From: Candidatus Kapaibacterium sp.
GTDB lineage: Bacteria; Bacteroidota; Ignavibacteria; Palsa-1295
Length of the DNA stretch: 36,189 nucleotides
Assembly: GCA_017882165.1 (NCBI GenBank)
Contig: JADGPZ010000012.1
Location: 1-36,189 of the forward strand
Direction: 5' to 3'
The notes beneath the pieces were generated by a model. The model was not told the DNA's origin. It saw nothing but the letters and a program-made list of their open reading frames with translations, and did no database searches. How positions within the stretch are numbered: position 1 is the first letter of the stretch; every line of letters starts with the position of its first letter. This document shows, piece after piece, positions 9,108 to 17,729 of this stretch. The position numbers and the translations under genes were made by a program.

Positions 9108-10227
9108 AAAGACCTGCGATTACTTCTCCTGCAATATACGCAACATCCTCGCTCGTGAGCTCGGAATGCATTGGCAGCGAAAGGATGTGCGAGGCGGCGT
9201 GCTCGGTATGCGGGAAATCACCGAGCTTGCCATCTCCGTAAGCTTTTTGCAAATGGAGCGGTACCGGATAATAGATATTGAACGGGACGCCGGCACTCTT
9301 CAGGTGTGCCGCGAGCGCTTCGCGAGGCCCCGAGAGCATCACAGAGTACTGATGCCAAATCGGCGTGGCCCGCGAATCAACGCTTGGAGTGCGGAGCAAT
9401 GCGGGATACTCCGAGAAGATACTTGTGTACATGCGTGCCGCCGCTGCGCGCGCCTCGTTCCACTCGTCCAGATACTGAAGCTTTACATTCAGAATGGCTG
9501 CTTGAATGGCATCGAGACGTGAATTCACACCAAGACGGTCGTGATAATACGCCCGCTCAGAACCGTGGTTCGCGATTGTGCGGACGGCGTGTGCAAGCTT
9601 GTCGTCATTCGTTGTTACCATGCCAGCATCGCCAAATGCGCCAAGGTTCTTCGATGGATAGAATGAGATTGCGGCCATATCGCCGATACCGCATACCATT
9701 TTCCCTTCCCATTTCGCTCCGACCGCTTGCGCCGCATCTTCGATCACGACGAGACCATGCTTGTGGGCAATCTCGTTGATCCGCGTCATGTTTGCCGGCT
9801 GGCCAAAAAGATGGACCGGCACAATCGCGCGTGTACGCGGAGTGATCTTCGATTCGATCTGCTCGACATCCATATTGAATGTCTCGGGGTCAATATCAAC
9901 ATACACGGGCACTCCGCCGAGGAGCACGATTGTCTCCGCGGTTGCCGCAAAGGTAAACGGGGTGGTGATGACTTCGTCGCCTGGTTTGATCTCGATTGCC
10001 ATGAGCGCGAGCTGGAGTGCATCGGTGCCGGATGCGCATGCGATGGCGTGCTTGACACCAAGATAACTCTCCATCGCGCGCTCGAACCTCGCGACGTACG
10101 GGCCATTGATGTACTTGCCGCTGCGTACGACCTCGAGTACCGCGCTGTCGATTTCGTCCTGATAGCGATGATACTGTCCGAGTACATCGACCATTTGGAT
10201 CGGCCTGCTAAGAATTTCTGCTTCCAA
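9091..10227 (-). CDS. DegT/DnrJ/EryC1 sugar aminotransferase, WbpE-like
   Basis: 378 aa from TTG at 10227, or 367 aa from ATG at 10194. The longer form keeps RPIQMVDVLGQY, which matches the usual family start. PLP-dependent aminotransferases of this family aminate nucleotide-linked keto-sugars. Conserved parts: SGKYINGPYVARFE, CASGTDALQLAL, GDEVITTPFTFAATAETI, YVDIDPETFNMD, IVPVHLFGQPANM, IEDAAQAVGA, SFYPSKNLGAFGDAG with PLP lysine K193, and NSRLDAIQAAIL. From memory the pattern is closest to WbpE, which makes UDP-GlcNAc3NA in Pseudomonas. With the epimerase and dehydrogenase at 26.5-29.0 kb this fits a 2,3-diamino-mannuronic-acid sugar. The WbpB- and WbpD-type partners are not in the window. 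Substrate is inference. Confidence 0.88.
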   Translation of the reverse strand: MEAEILSRPIQMVDVLGQYHRYQDEIDSAVLEVVRSGKYINGPYVARFERAMESYLGVKHAIACASGTDALQLALMAIEIKPGDEVITTPFTFAATAETIVLLGGVPVYVDIDPETFNMDVEQIESKITPRTRAIVPVHLFGQPANMTRINEIAHKHGLVVIEDAAQAVGAKWEGKMVCGIGDMAAISFYPSKNLGAFGDAGMVTTNDDKLAHAVRTIANHGSERAYYHDRLGVNSRLDAIQAAILNVKLQYLDEWNEARAAAARMYTSIFSEYPALLRTPSVDSRATPIWHQYSVMLSGPREALAAHLKSAGVPFNIYYPVPLHLQKAYGDGKLGDFPHTEHAASHILSLPMHSELTSEDVAYIAGEVIAGLLIAHD

Positions 10228-10259
10228 GTTAACGTCTGCCTTTCTGTGTTGCGAAACTG

Positions 10260-11210
10260 CTATGACTGAATAAGACCCCGCTCCCGGAGTCCTTGCGCAC
10301 CCCGGTAACCCCGTAAGAAATCAAAAATGCCCCAAAGGGTTGCCCATCCGGCGCGGCTATTTCTTTTTCGAATGTCCCAGAGGCTCCGGTAGATCAATTC
10401 CATCGGGAAAAGTAACCAAAATTTGAGTCGCCCGAAGCCATGCTCATGGACACTTGCAAAGATAAATCCGTTTCGGCAATGGAGATAATTATGAATGGGA
10501 GACTCCCGGCCGGGATCGCCACTCCGATAGTTATGATAGATGATACTCGACGGTTCGTAGAACGCGACATATCCTGCATTCCGCGCTCGCTGGCACCAAT
10601 CTGACTCCTCCCAATACGCGAAGTAGTCGTCTGAGAGCAGACCAATTTCGCGAATGGCCGTACCTCGCAACAGCATTTCGGCGCCAGATGCGTAGGAGAC
10701 TTCCTTCGGCTTGTCATACCTGCCTTGGTCCTTCTCGTCAATTCCAAAATGACTGAAGCCTTGCCACCACTTCCGAAACGACCCGGCGTACCAAAGAATG
10801 TCCGATCGTCCGTTTTGCGCCGAACGAGTATAATAGATTTTGCCGCTGAGAGCAGCGATCCGGGGGTCGGATTCGAGCCGGGCCACAAGTGGATCGAGGA
10901 AGCCGGGCGTTACGATCGTGTCGTTATTGAGGAGCAGCACGTGATCGCAGCCAGCAGCAAGCGCGTGCTCGATGCCGAGATTATTACCCCCCGTAAAGCC
11001 AAGATTCGTCTCGGAGCGGATTTGCGTCACAAGCGGAAACGCTGCTTGCAATCGAGCGCCCGAGCCATCGCGAGAGCCATTGTCAATCAGAATGATCTCA
11101 ACATTCTGATATGAGATCGTCTCAAGAGACTTCAGGCATAGCGCGGTATCCTCATAGGAGTTGAGATTGATGAGGACGATGCCGATCCGAGGCTTGGCCG
11201 TTGTTGTCAT
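10260..11210 (-). CDS. GT2 glycosyltransferase, rhamnosyltransferase-like (paralogue A)
   Basis: 316 aa, ATG start, overlapping the PGPT gene by 4 nt (ATGA). GT2 motifs: GIVLINLNSYEDTALCL, IILIDNGSRDGSG, NLGFTGGNNLGIEHAL, HVLLLNNDTIVTPGFL (metal/nucleotide site around NND), GAEMLLRG, and YFAYWEESDWCQRARNAGY. It should act on the cytoplasmic face, adding one sugar to the lipid-linked repeat unit. A close paralogue lies at 16759-17712; both end in an RGYRG-x-QGLRE-x-GLI-x-S tail. Sugar and acceptor are not predictable. Confidence 0.9.
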   Translation of the reverse strand: MTTTAKPRIGIVLINLNSYEDTALCLKSLETISYQNVEIILIDNGSRDGSGARLQAAFPLVTQIRSETNLGFTGGNNLGIEHALAAGCDHVLLLNNDTIVTPGFLDPLVARLESDPRIAALSGKIYYTRSAQNGRSDILWYAGSFRKWWQGFSHFGIDEKDQGRYDKPKEVSYASGAEMLLRGTAIREIGLLSDDYFAYWEESDWCQRARNAGYVAFYEPSSIIYHNYRSGDPGRESPIHNYLHCRNGFIFASVHEHGFGRLKFWLLFPMELIYRSLWDIRKRNSRAGWATLWGIFDFLRGYRGAQGLRERGLIQS

Positions 11211-12682
11211 GCCTGCCCCTTTCCGCGTACCATAATGTAGGCCGTACGAAATAGAATTTTAACATCGAGCCGGAGCGAGATCGACTCGATATACATGAGA
11301 TCGTGCTTCACGCGCTGCCTGACATCGTCCAAATTTTCATCGTACTTATCGAACATGGCTTGATAGAGTCCCGTGATGCCGGGTCGCACTTTGTGCCGCC
11401 GGTTGTAGTACGGAATTTCCTGAATTAGTTGCTTCACAAAAAACTCTCGCTCGGGCCGCGGGCCGACGAGCGACATGTCTCCCTTGAGTACGTTCCAGAA
11501 CTGAGGAACCTCGTCGAGATGTGTCTTTCGCATGAACCACCCGATCCGCGTGACACGAGGATCGTTGCGGACAGCATAGACCGGCACGCCACCCTCCGCG
11601 TCTTGCTGCATCGAACGGAACTTGTGCATATTGAAAAGCTTGCCGCCCTTGCCAACGCGATCCTGAGAGAAAAGGACCGGACCGGCGGACGAAAGTCTGA
11701 TTGCAAGAGCAAGCAACAGCCAAACGGGAAGTCCAAGTACCAAAACCACAGCGCTAATTACAACATCGAGCGCTCGCTTTGCGGTCTCTTCCCATGGTCG
11801 AAGCAGGATCGGGTTGATATCGATCAGCGGGAATCCGTAGATCTGCCGCGTTCGAGCCTGGCCCGAGACGATGTCATAAAGATCCGGCACGATCTTCAGT
11901 CCGGCGTTTGATTTCGAGGCTCGCGCGATTACGTCCATCAGTTTTTCATGCTCATTCGAACCAACCGTGATGAGCACCTCCTTGACGTCGTGCCGATCGA
12001 TCACGGCCTCTAATTCGGCGGTGGTTCCGAGTCTGGGGATTGACCGAAGTTGCGTCGTGCCTGTGTGCCGTCTGTTCCTTCGCTCGATCGAGAGAAGATC
12101 CGGTCCGATACCAAGGGAATCCGCAGTGACAAATCCGACGACGTTGTAACCGAGTCTGGGATGCTTCTCGATCATCGAGGCGAGTTCTTTCGCGTTCTCG
12201 GCATCGCCAATCACAATCGAGGCGCGCGTGCCGATGCCAGACTCAAGCAGCCGGCGCTGGCTGTACCGTAGCAGGGAGCGGGTCCCAACGCAAAAGATGG
12301 ATGTGATAAACCAGTAGGTCAGTCCCAGTATTCGGGGATCGTTCGAAGCAGCACTTGCCGTATTCGTCGGATCCCACCAGATGATGAGCGAAAGGAGGAG
12401 CGTTCCAACACCAAGCGTTTTGAGCAGGGTAATGATCTCGTCCGAGGGCGCGCGAACATACCAGGGACGATACAGCCCGAAGAAGAGAAAAACGATCGTC
12501 CAGTAGCCATAGAGGAATAACGCCGAGAGCGGCAGTTGCTCGAGCGTCACGTCCGTGAGACCCGCGTGATGGGATAGGAACCACCCCGAATGAATCCGAA
12601 GCCAATAGAAGACCACCCACGCTGCATTGAGCGCGAGAAAATCGCCGATTACAAGAAAGACTATTTCTTTTCGGTGGCTCAC
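11207..12682 (-). CDS. Polyprenyl glycosylphosphotransferase, WbaP/WcaJ type (repeat-unit initiation)
   Basis: 491 aa, GTG start overlapping the upstream stop (GTGA). The enzyme moves a sugar-1-phosphate from a UDP-sugar to undecaprenyl phosphate, starting the repeat unit at the inner membrane. Order: membrane helices in residues 6-135, Rossmann-like CoA_binding_3 domain (ASIVIGDAENAKELASM, 154-170), a further hydrophobic re-entrant segment at 305-330, then the catalytic domain. Intact signatures: GPVLFSQDRVGKGGKLF, KFRSM (354-358), THLDEVPQFWNVLKGDMSLVGPRPE with the catalytic Asp-Glu pair D390/E391, and VRPGITGLYQ. Length is typical of the long class. It serves as an internal control for the degenerate copy fused at 6288-8309. 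Sugar specificity is unknown. Confidence 0.95.
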   Translation of the reverse strand: MSHRKEIVFLVIGDFLALNAAWVVFYWLRIHSGWFLSHHAGLTDVTLEQLPLSALFLYGYWTIVFLFFGLYRPWYVRAPSDEIITLLKTLGVGTLLLSLIIWWDPTNTASAASNDPRILGLTYWFITSIFCVGTRSLLRYSQRRLLESGIGTRASIVIGDAENAKELASMIEKHPRLGYNVVGFVTADSLGIGPDLLSIERRNRRHTGTTQLRSIPRLGTTAELEAVIDRHDVKEVLITVGSNEHEKLMDVIARASKSNAGLKIVPDLYDIVSGQARTRQIYGFPLIDINPILLRPWEETAKRALDVVISAVVLVLGLPVWLLLALAIRLSSAGPVLFSQDRVGKGGKLFNMHKFRSMQQDAEGGVPVYAVRNDPRVTRIGWFMRKTHLDEVPQFWNVLKGDMSLVGPRPEREFFVKQLIQEIPYYNRRHKVRPGITGLYQAMFDKYDENLDDVRQRVKHDLMYIESISLRLDVKILFRTAYIMVRGKGQA

Positions 12683-13899
12683 GATCCCTCAATACCCGTG
12701 GCGAACATACTTCGTTTCTTGCTCGCGGGAGACGTTCTCATGTGTCGCCAGAACTTTCGCTCCCGTTTGAACAGATACCGATACATTCCCACCAAACAAG
12801 CGAGGTTCATGGCGCCAAACCAATAGAGGTGTGTAAGAATCGGGTGACTGCTGGCACGGCGGCCTAAAATCAACGCAATCACGACAAAAAGGCCAAAAGA
12901 CACCAACTCGAGGTACAGAAGCGCTGGCATCCAGAACGCTGAATGATGAACGGCACCCAAGAATGTCGCAACGGCGAGCAGGATCAGCATCCAAGGGCTG
13001 AGCCACCGAAACAATCGATGGGACCAGAGCATGAGTGCGATCCACCCTTTGGCCGGGTTCATCAGGGATCGGAACATTGCAAGGGTAGCCAGTCCTCGGG
13101 AGGCGAATCGTGTTCGGCGGGCGAATTCGTCTGACATGGATCGATCGGAGTATTCTTCCGCGATCGCCTCTTCCTCAAAGACCATCCGGTGACTGGACTG
13201 AACGATCGTGAGTGCTACGCACAACTCATCGAGGAGCGGTTCGTTCGGCACGTCCTTCCATAACGAACGGCGAATGCTATAGTGGCCTCCGAATATCCCG
13301 ACCGTTGAGTGGAGTTGAGCTTCATGCTTTCGCAAAAGGTTTTCAACCGTCAGGTATGACTGTTCCGGCTTCAGCGAACCGGCAGTCGGGGCTCCGTGCC
13401 CGAGTAAGCGTAGCGTCGCCGCAACCCCCCCGACTTTCGGATCGGCGTAGTTGCGAACATGCATTCGGAGGCTGGAAGGTTTCACGATGACGTCGGAATC
13501 GGCAAAGAACAAGATCTCACCTCGACTGTATGCAACGAGCTCGTTTACCACCGGCACCTTGCCGCGCCGCTCCTGAAACGAGTATGGCGTTACCAGCGGG
13601 TGCGCCGCTGCATAGGCGCTCAGGATTTCCGGGGTTCGGTCTGTCGATCCGTCGGAACCGACAAGTACTTCGATCTTTGCCTGCGGATACTCAAGTTTCA
13701 AAATCGAGTCGAGACAGCGTTCGATGACCGATTCCTCGTTGTAGGCGGCGAGTATTACAGAAACGGTCGGTGTCTCGCTGCCATCGATTTTCCAGGGTTT
13801 CCCAAACAGCCGAGCCAACAATCCAATCGCGCGCGGATAGAGCACGTACGTATACCCGAGCAGCAGGAAAGTGCCGATTACGAGAACTTGTTCTATCAC
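12679..13899 (-). CDS. Membrane-bound processive-type GT2 (hyaluronan/chitin-synthase-like)
   Basis: 406 aa, GTG start. One N-terminal helix (about residues 3-25) is followed by a GT2 domain: VSVILAAYNEESVIERCLDSIL, VLVGSDGSTDRT, RGKVPVVNELVAYSRGEILFFADSDVIV (DSD metal site), GGHYSIRRSLW and DELCVALTIV. RRTRFASRG probably occupies the place of the QxxRW-type acceptor motif. Three to four C-terminal helices (about 290-365) follow, as in NodC/HAS/IcaA-type enzymes. It may make a polymer or add a single sugar. It shares a GTGA overlap with the PGPT and has a 6-nt gap from the upstream GT4. Family secure, product unknown. Confidence 0.9.
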   Translation of the reverse strand: MIEQVLVIGTFLLLGYTYVLYPRAIGLLARLFGKPWKIDGSETPTVSVILAAYNEESVIERCLDSILKLEYPQAKIEVLVGSDGSTDRTPEILSAYAAAHPLVTPYSFQERRGKVPVVNELVAYSRGEILFFADSDVIVKPSSLRMHVRNYADPKVGGVAATLRLLGHGAPTAGSLKPEQSYLTVENLLRKHEAQLHSTVGIFGGHYSIRRSLWKDVPNEPLLDELCVALTIVQSSHRMVFEEEAIAEEYSDRSMSDEFARRTRFASRGLATLAMFRSLMNPAKGWIALMLWSHRLFRWLSPWMLILLAVATFLGAVHHSAFWMPALLYLELVSFGLFVVIALILGRRASSHPILTHLYWFGAMNLACLVGMYRYLFKRERKFWRHMRTSPASKKRSMFATGIEGS

Positions 13900-13905
13900 C
13901 TCGGT

Positions 13906-15129
13906 TTACGAAACAGGGGGCCGCGCCGTCCCCAAAAGAACCTCTTCGTATAAGTGCGTCACCATGCGTACGATGCTCGGCCACGAGTACTTTCGTTCGG
14001 CCAGCAATCTTGCGTTCACGCCAAGCGATGACCGCAGACCAAGCTCGGAAAGCAATCTCAAAACCGCATCGGCGAACGGTACGGCACCGTCGCGGATCAG
14101 GAGATGAATTCCGTCCTGAGCCTCGTTGCCCTCGGCGCCGATGGAAGTAGATACTATTGCCTTTCCAGCCGCAAATCCTTCGAGCAGTTTCAGTCTCATT
14201 CCACCACCGACTCTGAGCGGCACCACCAGAACGGCGGTCCGGGCTAAATAGTCGCGCACATCGGGTACCCGGCCATGGACCTGAACGGCGCTGCCAAACG
14301 GCTTCGCAAATGGCAGAATCCGGTGTTCGGCAGCCCCAACAATATGAAAAACGGTTGCCGGGCGCTTCTTGAGAATCAGCGGAAAAATGGATTCGAGAAA
14401 GTACCGGGTTGCGTCGTAATTCGGATCCCATGACATGGGGCCAAGGGAGAGGATCGAGTTGGGATCCACGGGAGTATCGGTCGGGTGGAAGTAGTCCGAA
14501 TCGACACCGGCAGGGATGATGCGGTAGTTACCGTGCGGCGCAACATGCTTCATCGCTGCAACATCTTCCGCGCTGATGGCCGCAACGGCATCAAAATTGG
14601 CCAGGAAACGCGCCTCCTCTTTCCGGAGCCGCTTGCTATGCAGCCGCGCCACAAAACTCTTGAGCGGATTCCTTTCGGTCTCGGCAAAACGCTCGTAAAT
14701 CATTGTCTCGAAATTGTGCTCGCGTAGAACGATCGGAACCCCGAACCGCTCTTTGATCCACAATCCGTATGGTCCCATGTGGGAATGATCGACATGAACG
14801 ATGTCGAAGGCACGATCCTGAATAATCCGCTCGATGAGTCTATACATCTCCGCCGTTTGACGGCGCTCGATGGGATAAGCTCCCCGGAAGACGGTACGTA
14901 ACAGAACTCTCCAGCGCTTGGGGAGCGGCTTCGAAACCAAATGCACGTCCGCGAATTGCCTTAGCGCGCGGAGTCCTTCCGCCGTTGCTTCCGGGGTTTC
15001 GAGTGGGAATGTGAGCAGCGTGACCTCGTGGCCTTGCAGGCTTAGGTGTTTCGTGATATTGTAGATGCCAATCGCCCCCCCGTCCGTTAACGGATATGGC
15101 ATGCGCGGAGCGATCTGTAGGATGGTCAC
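13906..15129 (-). CDS. GT4 glycosyltransferase
   Basis: 407 aa, GTG start in a 4-nt GTGA overlap with the upstream gene. GT-B fold: the N-terminal acceptor domain opens with LQIAPRMPYPLTDGGAIGIYNI (glycine-rich loop), then VHVDHSHMGPYGLW and REHNFETMIYERF. The C-terminal donor domain begins near IIPAGVDSDYFHP and carries SLGPMSWDPNYDATRYFLE, VHGRVPDVRDYLA and VPLRVGGGMRLKLLEGFAAG, the region of the GT4 EX7E-type motif. It resembles the GT4 subgroup linked to EpsH/PEP-CTERM exopolysaccharide loci. It should act in the cytoplasm on the lipid-linked oligosaccharide. Specificity is not predictable. Confidence 0.92.
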   Translation of the reverse strand: MTILQIAPRMPYPLTDGGAIGIYNITKHLSLQGHEVTLLTFPLETPEATAEGLRALRQFADVHLVSKPLPKRWRVLLRTVFRGAYPIERRQTAEMYRLIERIIQDRAFDIVHVDHSHMGPYGLWIKERFGVPIVLREHNFETMIYERFAETERNPLKSFVARLHSKRLRKEEARFLANFDAVAAISAEDVAAMKHVAPHGNYRIIPAGVDSDYFHPTDTPVDPNSILSLGPMSWDPNYDATRYFLESIFPLILKKRPATVFHIVGAAEHRILPFAKPFGSAVQVHGRVPDVRDYLARTAVLVVPLRVGGGMRLKLLEGFAAGKAIVSTSIGAEGNEAQDGIHLLIRDGAVPFADAVLRLLSELGLRSSLGVNARLLAERKYSWPSIVRMVTHLYEEVLLGTARPPVS

Positions 15130-16736
15130 GGCAGTTCGTGTCGAAGAAGAAGGAAATGCTCCGTTGAATCCGAATAGTGCTGACTGCGGAAGTAGCTGGA
15201 GATGCTTCTCCAGGATATTCCGGAGGTCTCATTTTCAATCCAATAGTCTGTGGCACCCGGGGAAGCAGCCAACAAGGACTTGTTCACCCAGACCGCGCCT
15301 TGCTCACTCCAGCACTCCTTCTCGGTGCGTTCAAACCGGGGCAACCAAAATCGCATGCTGTCTTCTATGCTTCCCATTAAGGGATATGGACGAAGATGAT
15401 TGGATTGATTGTATGTATGTAATGGGTGAATTCTCTGAAACAAGACGAGTCCGTCCTGGATGTTCAGTACAGTCACCATCGAATGCTCATTCAGTCTAGG
15501 CCAGATCTCACCGATTTGGGCAGCCACCCGGCCCTCGGTCGTAGCCGCAGTGGCATACCACATGGCCCCGGCATTCAAGAGGAGAGCGACAAGACTGACG
15601 ACCAAAAGCAGCGATCGCACATATTTGGATCCATATGCAAATCCAAGGGCAAACGCAACGAACAGGAATGGTTCAAGCGGCATATGCCGCTCCAATGCCG
15701 CGCCATCCCACTGCAAGGATAAGACGATAGTCGGTATGATTCCCGCCGTGATAAAGAGCAAGTACTTCCGCGTCGCTTTTGTGTGCCAAATAGTGAAGAA
15801 GGCAAGAACTAGCGAGACATAGAAGAGAGCGATCTTCCAGAGCCCCAGGCTAAGTAGTGTGGCAACTGAGACAGGATTGTATGGATCGTGGTACAAGAAT
15901 CGCTTAACATAGAGTCCATCGTCTCCAAGGTAAAAAAGCAACTTCGGGAGGCCGAAGAATGTCCTCAGAGGGCCGGCGTTGTAGCGAATTTGTCCGGGGT
16001 GAAGCATCCAATTTACGAATCCCATGGGAGTGAGTCTCAGATAGGCAGCAGTCGGCAAGAGGAGGATCGCAGCGGCCATGCCCACTATCATCGAGAGCTT
16101 CAATGATGCCATGATGTTCTTTCGTGTCCAGCCGTTCACGAAAGGGAATACCAGAACCGCCGCAGGAAGGGCGAGCAGGTATGGCACCCAGAGCAATGGA
16201 GCGAGAGCAAGTAACAACCCGGGAAGAATCAACCGTCTCGCAGTCGGAAGGCTCTGCGCTGCGGTAAAAACATAGTATAGGCCGACAATCAGTGTGCTGA
16301 TCCCTGCCATGTAGCTGGTTCCGGTTCGACTAAAGTTCATCACACACTGTGAAGCAACAAAAAGCAGCGCCATCACCTGTACCGAGCTCTCAGGAATGGG
16401 AAGAAGCCGAAGTAGGCGGTAGAAATAGACGATTCCAATCAAAGTCAGAACGACCGAAATGAGAATCAGCGAAAGACTCACTTGCGCAAATCGCGCGGGA
16501 CCAAACCCGTGTGTGAGGATTGGCGCGAGCACGAAGTGAACAACGAATCCCAATGGGCGCCAGATCAAATGAGAGGCTTCAAGGAACATTGGCGGGGACT
16601 TGCCGTCCTCTTGATCCATAATACACTTTGTGTACTCGAACGAATCTGCGTAATAGTAGGGTCGTGTGAGCAGCGCGATCAAAGCGAATAAGAGCAATGC
16701 AGGAAATCGCAAGAATAATTGCTTTAATGTTGCCAT
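15126..16736 (-). CDS. Polytopic membrane protein, possible GT-C-type glycosyltransferase
   Basis: 536 aa, ATG start. About ten to twelve membrane helices fill residues 10-395, followed by a soluble C-terminal domain of about 140 residues. The first extracytoplasmic loop carries YYADSFEY (D31, E34) and HLIWRPLGF, an acidic-loop arrangement typical of GT-C enzymes that use polyprenyl-phosphate sugars. A later RHMPLEPFLFVAFALG segment resembles the R-x-x-x-P helix end seen in this class. No family could be named with certainty. A Dpm1-type synthase at 8314-9057 could supply its donor. Alternatives are a Wzy-like polymerase or an uncharacterised membrane protein. It lies in the block between the two paralogous GT2 genes. 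Confidence 0.6.
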   Translation of the reverse strand: MATLKQLFLRFPALLLFALIALLTRPYYYADSFEYTKCIMDQEDGKSPPMFLEASHLIWRPLGFVVHFVLAPILTHGFGPARFAQVSLSLILISVVLTLIGIVYFYRLLRLLPIPESSVQVMALLFVASQCVMNFSRTGTSYMAGISTLIVGLYYVFTAAQSLPTARRLILPGLLLALAPLLWVPYLLALPAAVLVFPFVNGWTRKNIMASLKLSMIVGMAAAILLLPTAAYLRLTPMGFVNWMLHPGQIRYNAGPLRTFFGLPKLLFYLGDDGLYVKRFLYHDPYNPVSVATLLSLGLWKIALFYVSLVLAFFTIWHTKATRKYLLFITAGIIPTIVLSLQWDGAALERHMPLEPFLFVAFALGFAYGSKYVRSLLLVVSLVALLLNAGAMWYATAATTEGRVAAQIGEIWPRLNEHSMVTVLNIQDGLVLFQRIHPLHTYNQSNHLRPYPLMGSIEDSMRFWLPRFERTEKECWSEQGAVWVNKSLLAASPGATDYWIENETSGISWRSISSYFRSQHYSDSTEHFLLLRHELP

Positions 16737-16758
16737 AGCGTGATGAACTTCGATGGAG

Positions 16759-17712
16759 TTAGGATTTGATTAGACCGTGTTCACGAAGCCCCTGGCCCCC
16801 GCGGTAGCCGCGAAAGAAATCAAGGACTCCCCAAATAATCGCTTTGGCACCTGAGTGATTTTTAACGCGAAGATCCTGAAGTAATCGGTAAAGCACGACC
16901 AACGGATAAAAAGACCAAAATCTTAGTCGCTTTAGACCCGAATAATATTTCTGAGCATAAATAAATGCATTTCGGAATTGCAAATAATTATGGAATGGAG
17001 TTTCCATTCCGAGGTTGCTGCTGCGGAAATTGTGATAGATAATACTGCGAGGCTCATAATAGCTTTGATATCCGGCCACTCTTGCTCGTTCGCACCAGTC
17101 CGCCTCATCCCAATAAATAAAATAGTCATCGGATAGCATACCAATTTGATGGATGATGCCTCCACGCATTAACATCAGACAGCCACATGCATACGCTACG
17201 ACGGAAGGAGTGTCATGTTGACCAGTGTCTATTTCGTCCAAACCCCTGTGGTTGAACGCCATATGCCATCTCTGATAGGATCCAGCATACCAAATCACGT
17301 TTGAACGCCCTTTCTTAGCCGCCGGACCGTAGAGAATTTTTCCGCTGACTGCCGCAACCGAAGAATCCGACTCAAGTCTCGCTACCAGAGGCTCAAGAAA
17401 TCCCGGCGTGACAATTGTGTCGTTATTGAGTAAGAGTACATGATCGAAGCGGGATCGAAGGGCATATTCAATTCCAAGATTATTGCCACCGGTAAATCCT
17501 AAATTTTCGGCAGACTGAATATGCATCGCTTCGGGAAATTCGGCTCGTAACCGCGAAGCCGAATTATCTGTTGATCCATTATCGACAACGACCACCACCG
17601 CATGCGGATATGTGATCGACTTGAGCGATGTCAAACATGCGGACGTATCCTCGTATCCATTGAGGTTTATAAGAATGATCGCGATGCGAGGAATATTGTG
17701 TGCAGTGTTCAC
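16759..17712 (-). CDS. GT2 glycosyltransferase, rhamnosyltransferase-like (paralogue B)
   Basis: 317 aa, GTG start. It is a close paralogue of 10260-11210: both share LINLN-x-YEDT, NLGFTGGNNLGIE, DHVLLLNNDTIVTPGFL, PLVARLESD, VSGKI/LSGKI, YFxYWxExDWC and the RGYRG-x-QGLRE C terminus. The DNA of this copy is visibly more AT-rich than its relative and most neighbours (many aat/ata codons), which suggests a different history, such as divergence after transfer. It should add one sugar to the lipid-linked repeat unit on the cytoplasmic side. Donor and linkage are unknown. Gaps to neighbours are 22 and 17 nt. Confidence 0.9.
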   Translation of the reverse strand: MNTAHNIPRIAIILINLNGYEDTSACLTSLKSITYPHAVVVVVDNGSTDNSASRLRAEFPEAMHIQSAENLGFTGGNNLGIEYALRSRFDHVLLLNNDTIVTPGFLEPLVARLESDSSVAAVSGKILYGPAAKKGRSNVIWYAGSYQRWHMAFNHRGLDEIDTGQHDTPSVVAYACGCLMLMRGGIIHQIGMLSDDYFIYWDEADWCERARVAGYQSYYEPRSIIYHNFRSSNLGMETPFHNYLQFRNAFIYAQKYYSGLKRLRFWSFYPLVVLYRLLQDLRVKNHSGAKAIIWGVLDFFRGYRGGQGLREHGLIKS

Positions 17713-17729
17713 TTTAACTTATATTTTTA

